Positions 16,757-25,252 of a DNA stretch of 39,565 nucleotides are shown piece after piece; within the stretch, counting starts at the first letter, position 1, and every line of letters starts with the position of its first letter. The DNA is taken from assembly GCA_900541345.1 (NCBI GenBank), contig UQJE01000015.1:1-39565 (forward strand). The letters run 5' to 3'. This DNA comes from an uncultured Blautia sp. GTDB taxonomy: Bacteria; Bacillota; Clostridia; Lachnospirales; Lachnospiraceae. Both the position numbers and the translations under genes were made by a program. The notes beneath the pieces are model-generated. The model was not told the DNA's origin, did no database searches, and saw nothing but the letters and a program-made list of their open reading frames with translations.

Positions 16757-16775
16757 GGATTTCATGCAGGACATA
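16757..16775 (+). repeat. Imperfect 19-bp repeat, right copy
   Basis: GGATTTCATGCAGGACATA is the partner of the copy at 14493-14511, 17 of 19 identical and in direct orientation. Confidence 0.5.
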
Positions 16776-16791
16776 TATAGAAATTCCCTGA

Positions 16792-16820
16792 TTGTCACTC
16801 ACCCGATTTTATGTTATACT
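16792..16820 (+). promoter_or_regulatory. Strong promoter upstream of the 34-codon leader ORF
   Basis: TTGTCA (16792-16797) and TATACT (16815-16820) are spaced exactly 17 bases. It is the only good promoter before the MFS gene at 17026. Confidence 0.75.
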
Positions 16821-16851
16821 GGAACAAATTCTGAGAAAAGGAGGCGCACAA

Positions 16852-16956
16852 ATGGGCTGGAAAACACCATATTTAATGATTCAAAAAGGTGCGAATTTTG
16901 GTGTTCAGGCTATAAGTGCGCCCATTTTTAGAAGTATTTATCTGAAAACTCATTGA
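16852..16956 (+). CDS. Candidate leader peptide (34 aa) before an MFS exporter
   Basis: ATG 16852 is preceded by a strong AAAGGAGG site eight bases upstream and a near-consensus promoter. The 34-residue product starts MGWKTPYLMIQKGANF and ends with TGA at 16954-16956. I do not recognise it. GGCGCAC (16843-16849) over the ribosome site complements GTGCGCC (16916-16922), and AAATGGGC (16850-16857) over the start codon complements GCCCATTT (16920-16927). The two pairings are mutually exclusive as nested helices. A short AAAACTC/GAGTTTT hairpin spans the stop codon. The MFS gene starts 70 bases later. This layout resembles the ribosome-stalling leaders of antibiotic resistance genes; a gene remnant is the alternative. 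Confidence 0.5.
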   Translation: MGWKTPYLMIQKGANFGVQAISAPIFRSIYLKTH

Positions 16957-17025
16957 GTTTTGTCATTTTTCAATTCTAAATCTGGGCATCATTCTACAAA
17001 ATAAATAAGAAAAGAGTGGTGCAAA

Positions 17026-18234
17026 ATGAATATCAAAAAACAACTTCGCAATTTATATCTTTATGAAATTATAAGTGGATTTCAAATTGTAGACGCAGTG
17101 TGGGTTTTATTTTTTCTGGAAAGAGGGTTTTCAATTGCTCAGGCAGGAGTGGCAGAGGGGTTCTTTCATGTGATAAGCATGTGTTGTGAAATTCCAAGCG
17201 GTATGCTCTCAGATATGATAGGGCGGCGGAAAACTCTGATTTTATCAGGAATTATCTCAGCAGCAGGCTCATTCTGTATGATTGCAACAGACTGCTTCTG
17301 GGTGATTTTAATCGCGATGGGGCTGAATGCCTTCAGTTATAATCTTGTGTCAGGAACACGGGAAGCGCTTACATACGACAGTCTCCTGGAAGGCGGCTTG
17401 GAAGAACGGTACTTAAAGGTTTCTTCTATACAGGAAAATATTTATCTGGGGATTTTTACAATGACAAATCTTCTTAGTGTGGTAACGGTGGCGCTCGGGT
17501 ATCGCAAAGCGTATTTTATTTCTATGATGCAGGGAATTTTAAGCTCTTTTGTGGCCATGCGCCTTTCAGAAGTAAATGTGGGAATAGAAAAGAAGAAAGA
17601 AAAGCTGACCTGTGCAGACATAAGAAGAGAACTGATATCATATACAGGGCAAAGCCTGGGTTTTCTGAAAAAGAATCCATCTGTGTGCAGACGTATGCTG
17701 CTCGGCGGGATTGTTGCATCCGGGTGTTACATAGTGAATATGATGATGCAGGAACACCTTGTATCCTGTGGACTGAAAGCAGGATGGATTGGCGTTCCCC
17801 TTTTATTTATTTCTATTTTCAGCATGGTGGGAGCGGCTCTGGCAGGGAAAACAGAGCAGGTGCAATTAAAGAAATTAATGTTTATGGGAAGTCTGGCAGC
17901 GGGACTTTTTATAGCAGTGAGCAGCAGTACGGTGATCGTCGTTTCCGTATTTGCAGCAGGAATGGCACATGCAGCAGAGGAAGTGCTGATGCTGCGGATA
18001 GAAAGTGAAAACCAGAGAGTATTTTCCAGTGAAATACGTGCTACAATGGCCTCGGTGAGCAGCATGGCATACAGTGTTTTTATGGTAATTTTAAGTCCGC
18101 TTACCGGGTGGGCTGCAGAAAAATTATCCGTAGAAACAGCTTTTGGAGGTCTTGGGATTCTTGTGGCAGGTGCTGGAATGATTTTGTGCCGGAAACCCCA
18201 ATCTGGTGTTGACAAACACTCCCGAAAACTATAA
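17026..18234 (+). CDS. MFS family exporter
   Basis: This 402-residue polytopic protein has about 12 helices. The conserved loop between helices 2 and 3 reads GMLSDMIGRRKT (MFS motif A), typical of drug:H+ antiporters and small-molecule exporters. Helix 1 is preceded by a short basic start (MNIKKQLRN). GAGTGG-type ribosome site just upstream is weak, consistent with dependence on upstream translation or a leader-controlled structure. The substrate cannot be inferred. The stop codon lies inside the promoter region of the next gene. Confidence 0.85.
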   Translation: MNIKKQLRNLYLYEIISGFQIVDAVWVLFFLERGFSIAQAGVAEGFFHVISMCCEIPSGMLSDMIGRRKTLILSGIISAAGSFCMIATDCFWVILIAMGLNAFSYNLVSGTREALTYDSLLEGGLEERYLKVSSIQENIYLGIFTMTNLLSVVTVALGYRKAYFISMMQGILSSFVAMRLSEVNVGIEKKKEKLTCADIRRELISYTGQSLGFLKKNPSVCRRMLLGGIVASGCYIVNMMMQEHLVSCGLKAGWIGVPLLFISIFSMVGAALAGKTEQVQLKKLMFMGSLAAGLFIAVSSSTVIVVSVFAAGMAHAAEEVLMLRIESENQRVFSSEIRATMASVSSMAYSVFMVILSPLTGWAAEKLSVETAFGGLGILVAGAGMILCRKPQSGVDKHSRKL

Positions 18235-18254
18235 TCTAAAGCTGATACTATAAT
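18209..18254 (+). promoter_or_regulatory. Promoter region of pepA
   Basis: A perfect TTGACA (18209-18214) precedes TATAAT at 18230-18235 with a short 15-base spacer. A second TATAAT lies at 18249-18254 without a good -35. The region overlaps the end of the MFS gene. Confidence 0.5.
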
Positions 18255-18271
18255 TATGGAGGTATACTTAA

Positions 18272-19693
18272 ATGATACGACTGACAAATTGTGGGGAAAA
18301 GAATGTGACAGTGCTTTTTTGTCACGGAAACTCCGACAAAATGGAGGGTTTTTCTGAAGCTGCGAAACAGCTTTTCCAGGGAGAGCTTCTGCAGACAGCC
18401 TGGACAACAGACAAGGAAGGAAAACTGGTTCTTTTAACAGGAATGGGGGAGCCTGGTCTTGAGGTGATTCGCTTAAAAGAGCTGGGAGCCGCAGCAGTAA
18501 AAGAATGCAGAGCAAAGAAAATCACAGATTTTTCCATGAACATAGAAGAAGTAATTAAGGAGTATGGCGTGGATGCTGTACGCCATATTACAGAAGGTGC
18601 TGTTCTTGGCACATATGAGCAGAGAAACTTTAAAGAAAAACAGGAAGAAGAAGCGCTTGATATAGAACTGTGCGGAATTTCAGAGGGAGATTTTGAAGAG
18701 GCTCAGAAGCTTTTCCAGGAAACGCTTACTGTGACAGAGGGAATCTGCTTTGCAAGAAACATGGTAAATCTTCCGGGAAATCGTCTTCGTCCTGAAGATT
18801 TTGCAAAATCCATCATGGAATTTGTAAAAGACACGGGAATTGAGACAGAGCTTCTCGATGTAAATACATTAAAAGAAAAAGGAATGCAGGGACTGCTTGG
18901 TGTGGGTGAGAGCAGCGAATTTCCTCCATGTCTTCTTGTTCTTCGCTATACAGGCAACCCGGAGGATTCAAGAAAGACAGGCCTCGTAGGAAAAGGCGTT
19001 ACATGTGATACAGGCGGATACTGCTTAAAACCTGCAAACTCCATGCTTGGAATCAAAGGCGATATGGCGGGCGGAGCTGCTGTAAGCGGAGCAATCTACT
19101 CTCTTGCAAAAAATAAAGTTCCGGTAAATGCAGTTGCAGTTATCCCGATGTGTGAAAACAGAATTTCTTCAGGCAGCCTTCTTCCGGGAGATGTAATTGG
19201 CTCTTATGCAGGAAAAACCATTGAGGTGGCAAACACAGATGCAGAGGGAAGACTGATTCTGGCAGACGCTGTTTCTTATGCGGTACGTGATGAAGGTGTG
19301 ACAGAGGTTCTTGATATTGCAACACTTACAGGTGCAGTTGTGGGAATGTTTGGTTTTACTGTCACAGGTGCAGTATGTGACAATGACGAAATGTATCAGC
19401 GTTTCGAAAAGGCTCATACATATGCAGGAGAACGCTGCAGCAGAATTCCTTTTTACGCAGAGCATGAAAAAATGATTGAAAGTAAGATTGCAGATGTTCG
19501 CAATTTAAGCAGCGATGGCTGCGGCACCATTACAGCAGGACTGTTTATCAGAGCCTTTGCAGAAGAGCGTCCGTGGCTTCACCTTGACATTGCAGGAACA
19601 GCATGGGTGGATGCTCCGATTTTTGCATTCCAGTCAGCAGGAGCAACAGGTGCGGGAGTATATTCTATTTACCGTTTTTGCTGCGAAAAATAA
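18272..19693 (+). CDS. pepA: Leucyl aminopeptidase, M17 family
   Basis: Cytosolic dinuclear-metal aminopeptidase that removes N-terminal residues from peptides; 473 residues, normal for the family. The C-terminal catalytic domain contains VGKGVTCDTGGYCLKP (240-255; Lys241 and Asp246 metal-site residues, Lys253), KGDMAGGAA (262-270; Asp264) and the signature NTDAEGRL (321-328; Asp323, Glu325, Arg327). The N-terminal domain is more divergent, as usual. GGAGGT lies eight bases before ATG. The transglutaminase-like gene follows after 18 bases, so the two are probably one transcript, possibly serving peptide processing. Confidence 0.95.
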   Translation: MIRLTNCGEKNVTVLFCHGNSDKMEGFSEAAKQLFQGELLQTAWTTDKEGKLVLLTGMGEPGLEVIRLKELGAAAVKECRAKKITDFSMNIEEVIKEYGVDAVRHITEGAVLGTYEQRNFKEKQEEEALDIELCGISEGDFEEAQKLFQETLTVTEGICFARNMVNLPGNRLRPEDFAKSIMEFVKDTGIETELLDVNTLKEKGMQGLLGVGESSEFPPCLLVLRYTGNPEDSRKTGLVGKGVTCDTGGYCLKPANSMLGIKGDMAGGAAVSGAIYSLAKNKVPVNAVAVIPMCENRISSGSLLPGDVIGSYAGKTIEVANTDAEGRLILADAVSYAVRDEGVTEVLDIATLTGAVVGMFGFTVTGAVCDNDEMYQRFEKAHTYAGERCSRIPFYAEHEKMIESKIADVRNLSSDGCGTITAGLFIRAFAEERPWLHLDIAGTAWVDAPIFAFQSAGATGAGVYSIYRFCCEK

Positions 19694-19711
19694 TTGGAGG
19701 AACGACAATTC

Positions 19712-22171
19712 ATGAACGGAATATTTTTAGAGAAAAACAGAGAGCGTATTCTGGCTCAGTATGAAGAACTGAAAAAAGCCCTTCCGGAGCGTATGGCGGA
19801 AGTGGATGCGGAAATTTCCAAATGGGAAGATAATACAGCTTTGGCATGCAAGTATATGTATATCACAATGCCGTACAGCGATATTGCGAACTATGAGCCG
19901 GAAATTTTCAAGGATTACGGAGAAAATGCCGTATGGTTATGGGAAAACAGGGAAGATGTAAAAGCTCTTCCTGAGGAGATTTTCTTAAATTACGTGCTGT
20001 ATTGCCGTGTAAACGAGGAAGAGGTGGCGCCGTGCCGTACCTTTTTCCGGGAGCAGATGGGTGAGCGAGTTCTTTCCCTTCACGGAAAGGCAGCAGCTCT
20101 TGAAGTAAATTACTGGTGTGCAGAGGAAGCCACATACCACTGCACAGATGAGAGAACCCTTTCTGCAATTACTGTGTACAGAAGAGGAAACGGAAGATGT
20201 GGAGAAGAATCTGTATTTACTGTAAATGCAATGCGAAGTGTGGGAATCCCTGCAAGACAGGTGTATGCGCCGAGATGGTCCCACTGCGACGACAACCATG
20301 CATGGGTAGAGGTATGGTGTGAGGGAGACTGGTATTTCCTTGGAGCATGTGAGCCGCTTCCTATCTTAAATAAGGGTTGGTTTACAAATGCTTCTTCACG
20401 TGCCATGATGGTGCACTCCAGATGTTTTGATACAACTGGATTTGACGAGGAAAATATCGACCGTGAGGGAATGGTAGCTGTTTTTAACGAGCTGAAAAGA
20501 TATGCGGCTGTAAAGAAAATCCAGGTTCAGGTTGTGGACGGAGACAAAAATCCGGTTTCCGGAGCAAAAGTATACTTCGAGGTGCTTAACTACTCCGAGT
20601 TTTCTCCTGTGGCAGAAGCAAAAACAGATGAAAAGGGATGCGTTTCTCTTACAACAGGTCTTGGAAGCCTTCATATTATGGCTGTGTACGGTGAGAAGTG
20701 TGCAGAAACATATATGGATACAAGAAACTGCGATACATGTGTAGTTTCTCTTGAAGAGACAGAAGTGCGTGATACATGGATGGAAATGGATATGATCGCG
20801 CCTGTAGATACACCTGTAAATACAGATACACCTACAGAAGAACAGACAAGAATCGGGGACCGTCGTCTTGATGAGGCGGCTGCAAAACGTCTGAAAAAGA
20901 CAGAAAACTGGGAAAACCCGGAGAAAGCAATTTTCCTTGGAAAAGAAGATCACAAAGAACTCAGAAAAGAAATGCTCTCTGCTCTTACAGAAAAAGACCA
21001 GACAGATTTCGTGAGCAGCGTTCTGGAAGACCATCTGGCACTTGCTCTTCCTTATGAGAGTACAACAGACCATGAAACATTTGTAAAATACATTCTGAAT
21101 CCAAGAGTGCGCAACGAGATTCTCAAGCCGTACAGAAAGGAAATTCAGGAGGCATTTACAGAAGAGGAGAAAGCTCTTTTTGTAAAAGAACCGAAAAAAC
21201 TCTGGGAAGCAGTAGACAGCCGCTTCTCCTCCTGTGCAGATAAAGAAAGAAGCAGTATTATCACAACTCCTGCAGGATGTCTCCGCACAGGAATCGCAAG
21301 CCCACTTTCCAAAAAAATCTTCTTTGTGGCAGCAGCAAGAACGCTTGGAATTCCGGCAAGACTGAATCCGAGAGACGATGCAATGGAATACATGGAGAAT
21401 GGAAGCTTTGTGGCAGTTCTTCCTGAGAGCGAGAAAAACTGCAGTCTTGTATTAAAAGGTGGAGATGGAGTTGTATGGAAATACTTCCTGAACTGGTCTA
21501 TTGCAAGATTTGTAGACGGACGTTTTGTATCCTTGCAGCTTGAAGATGCAAAATGGGAGGACGGAAAACTTGTCCTCGGTCTTGATGCAGGACAGTATCG
21601 TATTCTTACATCAAACCGCCTTCCAAACGGAAATATTTTTGCAAACCGCTATTATCTGGATATTGCAGTGGGAGAAGAAAAGGAAGCAGAGCTTGTTCTT
21701 CGCCATGCAGATCTTGAGGATATGCTGGAGAGCATTGACATTCCGGACTTCGAGCTTTGCAAAAACGAGCCTTCCGAAGAAGCAGAAAAAGTAAAAGCAT
21801 CTGTTCTTACAGAAAAAGGAAAACATATTTTCATGTTCCTGGAAGAGAGCCGTGAGCCTACGGAACATATTTTAAATGAGATGATCGAGCAGAAGGAAGC
21901 GTTTGAAAAGCTTGGAGATAAAGTGATTTTTGTAGTACGTACAGAAGCGGCATTAAAAGATCCGAATATTGCAAGAGCTCTTCGTACCTTCCCGGAAATT
22001 CAGGTGTACTTTGACAGCTTTAAGACTCTTATAGAGACACTTGGAAGACGTATGTATGTTGATCATGAAAAACTTCCTCTGATCATTGTGACAGATGGAA
22101 AATTAAATGGAATTTACGCTACAAGCGGTTACAATGTTGGAACCGGAGACATGCTCCTGCGTCTTATGTAA
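19712..22171 (+). CDS. Cytoplasmic transglutaminase-like protein with two cores
   Basis: This 819-residue protein has no signal peptide. The frame opens earlier at TTG, but GGAGG at 19696-19700 points to ATG 19712. A transglutaminase/papain-like core covers about 150-225 with Cys163 (GRCGEES) and His196 (NHAWVEVW). The third position reads GACEP, so Glu214 stands where Asp is common. A carboxypeptidase-regulatory-like beta domain follows (~258-355). A second, degenerate core appears near residues 530-560 (AGCLRTGIASPLSKK, LGIPARL), and the last ~120 residues look thioredoxin-like without a CXXC. Substrate unknown; coupling to pepA suggests peptide or protein turnover. Confidence 0.8.
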   Translation: MNGIFLEKNRERILAQYEELKKALPERMAEVDAEISKWEDNTALACKYMYITMPYSDIANYEPEIFKDYGENAVWLWENREDVKALPEEIFLNYVLYCRVNEEEVAPCRTFFREQMGERVLSLHGKAAALEVNYWCAEEATYHCTDERTLSAITVYRRGNGRCGEESVFTVNAMRSVGIPARQVYAPRWSHCDDNHAWVEVWCEGDWYFLGACEPLPILNKGWFTNASSRAMMVHSRCFDTTGFDEENIDREGMVAVFNELKRYAAVKKIQVQVVDGDKNPVSGAKVYFEVLNYSEFSPVAEAKTDEKGCVSLTTGLGSLHIMAVYGEKCAETYMDTRNCDTCVVSLEETEVRDTWMEMDMIAPVDTPVNTDTPTEEQTRIGDRRLDEAAAKRLKKTENWENPEKAIFLGKEDHKELRKEMLSALTEKDQTDFVSSVLEDHLALALPYESTTDHETFVKYILNPRVRNEILKPYRKEIQEAFTEEEKALFVKEPKKLWEAVDSRFSSCADKERSSIITTPAGCLRTGIASPLSKKIFFVAAARTLGIPARLNPRDDAMEYMENGSFVAVLPESEKNCSLVLKGGDGVVWKYFLNWSIARFVDGRFVSLQLEDAKWEDGKLVLGLDAGQYRILTSNRLPNGNIFANRYYLDIAVGEEKEAELVLRHADLEDMLESIDIPDFELCKNEPSEEAEKVKASVLTEKGKHIFMFLEESREPTEHILNEMIEQKEAFEKLGDKVIFVVRTEAALKDPNIARALRTFPEIQVYFDSFKTLIETLGRRMYVDHEKLPLIIVTDGKLNGIYATSGYNVGTGDMLLRLM

Positions 22172-22189
22172 AAAATAATAAAAAAACAG

Positions 22190-22229
22190 AAGGGGATGGC
22201 TGCGAAACGGATGCGGCTGTCTCCTTTTG
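22190..22229 (+). terminator. Terminator of the pepA operon
   Basis: AAGGGGATGGCTGC pairs with GCGGCTGTCTCCTT over 14 positions with several G-T pairs, followed by a T-rich tail. Confidence 0.75.
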
Positions 22230-22269
22230 TTATGTGGAAAATTAGAGTGAAGGATTTTAAATGGGACAA

Positions 22270-22290
22270 ATGTCCGTTGTATGCGGACAT
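22270..22290. promoter_or_regulatory. Inverted ATGTCCG operator candidate
   Basis: ATGTCCG (22270-22276) faces CGGACAT (22284-22290) across seven bases. The right arm extended as TGCGGACATGA (22282-22292) recurs in inverted orientation at 22480-22490. Upstream of the ABC operon promoter; likely a regulator site. Confidence 0.4.
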
Positions 22291-22408
22291 GAATAAAAAC
22301 TGGCAGATAGTGTATGCTCTTAAAAATAGTGAGAAATTATAAAATAATAAAAAGTTTTCTGAATAATATAAAAAGGGTAAAATTGCATAACTAAAAGAGA
22401 AAAATGGA

Positions 22409-22437
22409 TTGCATTTTATGTGGAAAAATGATAATAT
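22409..22437 (+). promoter_or_regulatory. Promoter of the sugar ABC operon
   Basis: TTGCAT (22409-22414) and TAATAT (22432-22437) are spaced 17 bases. The leader of about 90 bases contains a TGCAAAATAAA/TTTATTTTTGCA hairpin (22461-22513) whose loop carries the second copy of the TCATGTCCGCA motif. Confidence 0.55.
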
Positions 22438-22536
22438 ATATTCATAACGACTGAAGACCGTGCAAAATAAACATAGGACTCATGTCCGCAACACAGGGAA
22501 ATTTATTTTTGCACAACAAATTTTAGGAGGATGTAT

Positions 22537-24219
22537 ATGAAGAAAAGAGCAATGCGCATTGTAGCAGTAGCAGCTGCGGCAACTATGGTAGTTGGCTCCG
22601 TAGCTCCTGTCTATGCAAAGAAAAAGGACAAGGAAGTGAAATTAACAGAAGCCGGAACTTACCCAATTGTTCCGGAAGGAGAAGAGCTTACCTTAACCTG
22701 CTTCACTATGACAATGCCTAATGTTGAAAACTTTGAGACAAACGATTTTACAAAGTATCTGGAAGACTTAACAGGCGTTCATATCGAGTGGGTAACAGCT
22801 GGTCGTGATGACTGGCAGGAGAAGCTGAACATGATGTTATCTTCCGGTGATTATCCGGATATGCTTCTTGGTCTTTCTCCAGATCTTGCTAAGTTTGGTG
22901 TAAAAGAGCAGATTATTGTTCCTATGGACGAGTACATCAATGAAGAGAATATGCCAAACTACATGAAACTGTATGGTGACAGACTTGACTTAAGCCGTGA
23001 AACAGACGGACAGATTTATTCTCTGATTGCTGAGAATGACTGCTACCACTGCTCTTACGGACGTAAAATGTGGATCAACACAAAACATCTGGAAGAAATG
23101 GGCGTAGAAATGCCGACTACTACAGATGAATTCCTGGAAGTATGTAAGAAATTTAAAGAGTACAAACCGGACGGCATTGCTGTTTTAGGTTCTGCTCCGG
23201 GACAGGGATGGTACTCTGAGTTTGAAAACTTCCTGATGGGATCCTTTATTCTTCCGCCAAGTACATCCTACACATTAGACAGACGTGATAAAACTGCTGT
23301 AACATGGGACGGAGAAATTGTATGTGTTGCACAGGATGACCGTTACAGAGAGTTCCTGAAATATGCAAACACTCTGTATAACGAAGGCGCTCTTTATGAT
23401 GGAGACTTCACTCAGACAGAAGAGCAGATGAAATCTATTATCAACCAGGATGGAGCTCCTGTACTTGCATTTACAACAGGAACAATCTCCAACTGTATTG
23501 ATGTTACATCCAACCCGGATCTTTACGCACAGTATGAGGCAATGTCTCCTCTGAAAGGACCGGATGGAACACAGCTTACAACATACTTTAAATATTTATC
23601 TATTAACGACGGAAACTTCAGTATCACAGATACATGTAAGAGCCCGGAAGCAGCTCTTCGCTGGGCAGACTTCTTCTACAGCGAGATTGGTGACCTTGCT
23701 TCTCAGTACGGTGCAGACGAAGGAAAAGACTGGGTTCTTAATCCGGAAGGAAAATTCGGTCTCAATGGAGAGCCGGCTAAATATGAAATCCTTAACAAAT
23801 ATTCTGCAGAAACACAGAATCATGACTGGCAGGATCTTGGTATCCGTGTAGCTCCGGCAGAGTACAGATTAGGTTCTGCTGTAGAACAGGATGTTGATGT
23901 AAAAGGACCAGACGGACTGGAAAAATTACTGTACGATGCAACTGAGCAGAAATATGCTCCATACGGACAGACAGAAGAAAACTCTGACCTTGATGTACTT
24001 CCTAAACTGAAACTGACAAGTGAAGAAACTTCCAGCATTTCTACTGTTGCAGTAGAAATTGAGAAGCTTATTGACGAGGCTTCCACAGCATACATTGTTG
24101 GAACAAGAAATATCAACGATGACAAAGACTGGGATTCCTTCAAAGACGCTCTTGACAAAGCAGGTCTGAAAGACTTACTTGAAGTTTACCAGACAGCTTA
24201 TGACAGACAGATGAAATAA
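22537..24219 (+). CDS. ABC transporter substrate-binding protein, LplA-like, no lipobox
   Basis: This 560-residue extracellular solute-binding protein of family 1 (LplA type, long form) pairs with LplB/YtcP-like permeases and binds oligosaccharides. AGGAGG touches a first ATG at 22531, so ATG 22537 is preferred. The signal peptide ends near PVYA-KKK (about residue 27) and is a type I site: no cysteine follows, so the protein is not an obvious lipoprotein, unusual for a Gram-positive binding protein. The mature region shows ELTLTCFTMTMPN and the large mixed lobes. It is the first gene of the operon; a strong hairpin separates it from the first permease, which may stabilise its message. Confidence 0.87.
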   Translation: MKKRAMRIVAVAAAATMVVGSVAPVYAKKKDKEVKLTEAGTYPIVPEGEELTLTCFTMTMPNVENFETNDFTKYLEDLTGVHIEWVTAGRDDWQEKLNMMLSSGDYPDMLLGLSPDLAKFGVKEQIIVPMDEYINEENMPNYMKLYGDRLDLSRETDGQIYSLIAENDCYHCSYGRKMWINTKHLEEMGVEMPTTTDEFLEVCKKFKEYKPDGIAVLGSAPGQGWYSEFENFLMGSFILPPSTSYTLDRRDKTAVTWDGEIVCVAQDDRYREFLKYANTLYNEGALYDGDFTQTEEQMKSIINQDGAPVLAFTTGTISNCIDVTSNPDLYAQYEAMSPLKGPDGTQLTTYFKYLSINDGNFSITDTCKSPEAALRWADFFYSEIGDLASQYGADEGKDWVLNPEGKFGLNGEPAKYEILNKYSAETQNHDWQDLGIRVAPAEYRLGSAVEQDVDVKGPDGLEKLLYDATEQKYAPYGQTEENSDLDVLPKLKLTSEETSSISTVAVEIEKLIDEASTAYIVGTRNINDDKDWDSFKDALDKAGLKDLLEVYQTAYDRQMK

Positions 24220-24243
24220 TTAAATACAGATAAAAGATTCTGG

Positions 24244-24280
24244 GATGACCGGATCAGCTTCTGATTCGGTCATCTTTATT
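24244..24280 (+). terminator. Intra-operon hairpin after the binding protein gene
   Basis: GATGACCG (24244-24251) pairs with CGGTCATC (24267-24274), extended by ATCAG/CTGAT after one mismatch, followed by a weak TTTATT tail. It is probably a partial terminator or 3'-end stabiliser that lets the binding protein be made in excess over the permeases. Confidence 0.65.
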
Positions 24281-24302
24281 CTGAGTAAAGGAGGGGCAAA
24301 AA

Positions 24303-25241
24303 GTGAGCAAAAAATCAAAAGCAGTTACCCCTGTAAAAAATAAAGGGAATAAGATTAAATCATCAAACTGGCAGTTCTGGCTTATTATAGCTCTGCCATG
24401 TATTTATGCACTTATGTTTGCTTATGTGCCTATGGCAGGTATCCTGATGGCGTTTGAAGACTTCAGCCCGAGAAAAGGATTTTTTGGAAGTGACTGGGTG
24501 GGTCTTGACCACTTTATAAGATTCCTGACTTCCACTTCCAGTGTGCAGGTTATTAAAAATACATTTATTTTAGGTGCTTATAACATTCTTGTTACTTTCC
24601 CGATACCGATCATTCTGGCTGTTGCCATCAATGAGGTTCAGGCAAAATTCTTCAAGAAAAGTGTGCAGATGATCACATATGCACCATACTTCATTTCTAT
24701 CGTTGTACTTGTTGGTATGCTCATGCAGATGACAGACCTTCGTACAGGTATTTTTAACGTATTATTACAGAAAGTGGGTATCGACCCGATCAACTTCTTC
24801 GGAGATGCGGGATTATTCCGCCATCTGTATGTATGGAGCGGTGTATGGCAGACCGCAGGATATTCGGCGATTATTTATATTGCGGCATTGGCAGGTGTAA
24901 GCCCTGAGCTTAAGGAAGCTGCCGTTATGGATGGTGCAACACGACTTCAGAGAATTATCCACGTAGACCTTCCGTGTATTATGCCGACAATCGTTATTAT
25001 GCTGATTATGAGTTGTGGAAATATTGTCAATATCGGATTCGATAAAGTATATCTGATGCAGAACTCAATGAATGCAAGTGTTTCTGAGGTTATTTCCACC
25101 TTCGTTTATAAAGTAGGTATTACAAATGCAGATTATGGCTTCTCTACAGCAGCTGGTCTGTTTCAGTCTGTCGTAAGTCTTGTGCTTCTTGTTTCTGTAA
25201 ACAAGATCAGCAAGAAGGTTACGGATAACAGCTTGTGGTAG
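24303..25241 (+). CDS. ABC sugar permease, LplB-like
   Basis: This 312-residue inner-membrane permease has about six helices. The EAA loop EAAVMDGATRLQRI followed by DLPCIMPTI is the ATPase-coupling motif of binding-protein-dependent importers. The N-terminus is a basic cytoplasmic tail (MSKKSKAVTPVKNKG) before the first helix. It starts at GTG 24303 with GGAGGGG upstream. It pairs with the next permease, 11 bases downstream, to form a heterodimer. Similar LplB proteins import uronide or plant/host glycan fragments, but the substrate here is unknown. Confidence 0.92.
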   Translation: MSKKSKAVTPVKNKGNKIKSSNWQFWLIIALPCIYALMFAYVPMAGILMAFEDFSPRKGFFGSDWVGLDHFIRFLTSTSSVQVIKNTFILGAYNILVTFPIPIILAVAINEVQAKFFKKSVQMITYAPYFISIVVLVGMLMQMTDLRTGIFNVLLQKVGIDPINFFGDAGLFRHLYVWSGVWQTAGYSAIIYIAALAGVSPELKEAAVMDGATRLQRIIHVDLPCIMPTIVIMLIMSCGNIVNIGFDKVYLMQNSMNASVSEVISTFVYKVGITNADYGFSTAAGLFQSVVSLVLLVSVNKISKKVTDNSLW

Positions 25242-25252
25242 GAGGTAAGCAT

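Noticed and set aside
16680..16931. 83-residue + strand frame starting at 16680
   Set aside because: It begins at a poor start, runs through a terminator-like hairpin and a promoter, and is out of frame with the better supported 34-codon ORF at 16852.
17727..18515. 262-residue open frame on the minus strand across the MFS-pepA junction
   Set aside because: It overlaps two solid genes and a promoter on the other strand; composition is that of an antisense shadow.
20396..21073. 225-residue Cys/His/Phe-rich frame on the minus strand
   Set aside because: It is antisense to the transglutaminase-like gene and has no ribosome site or domain.
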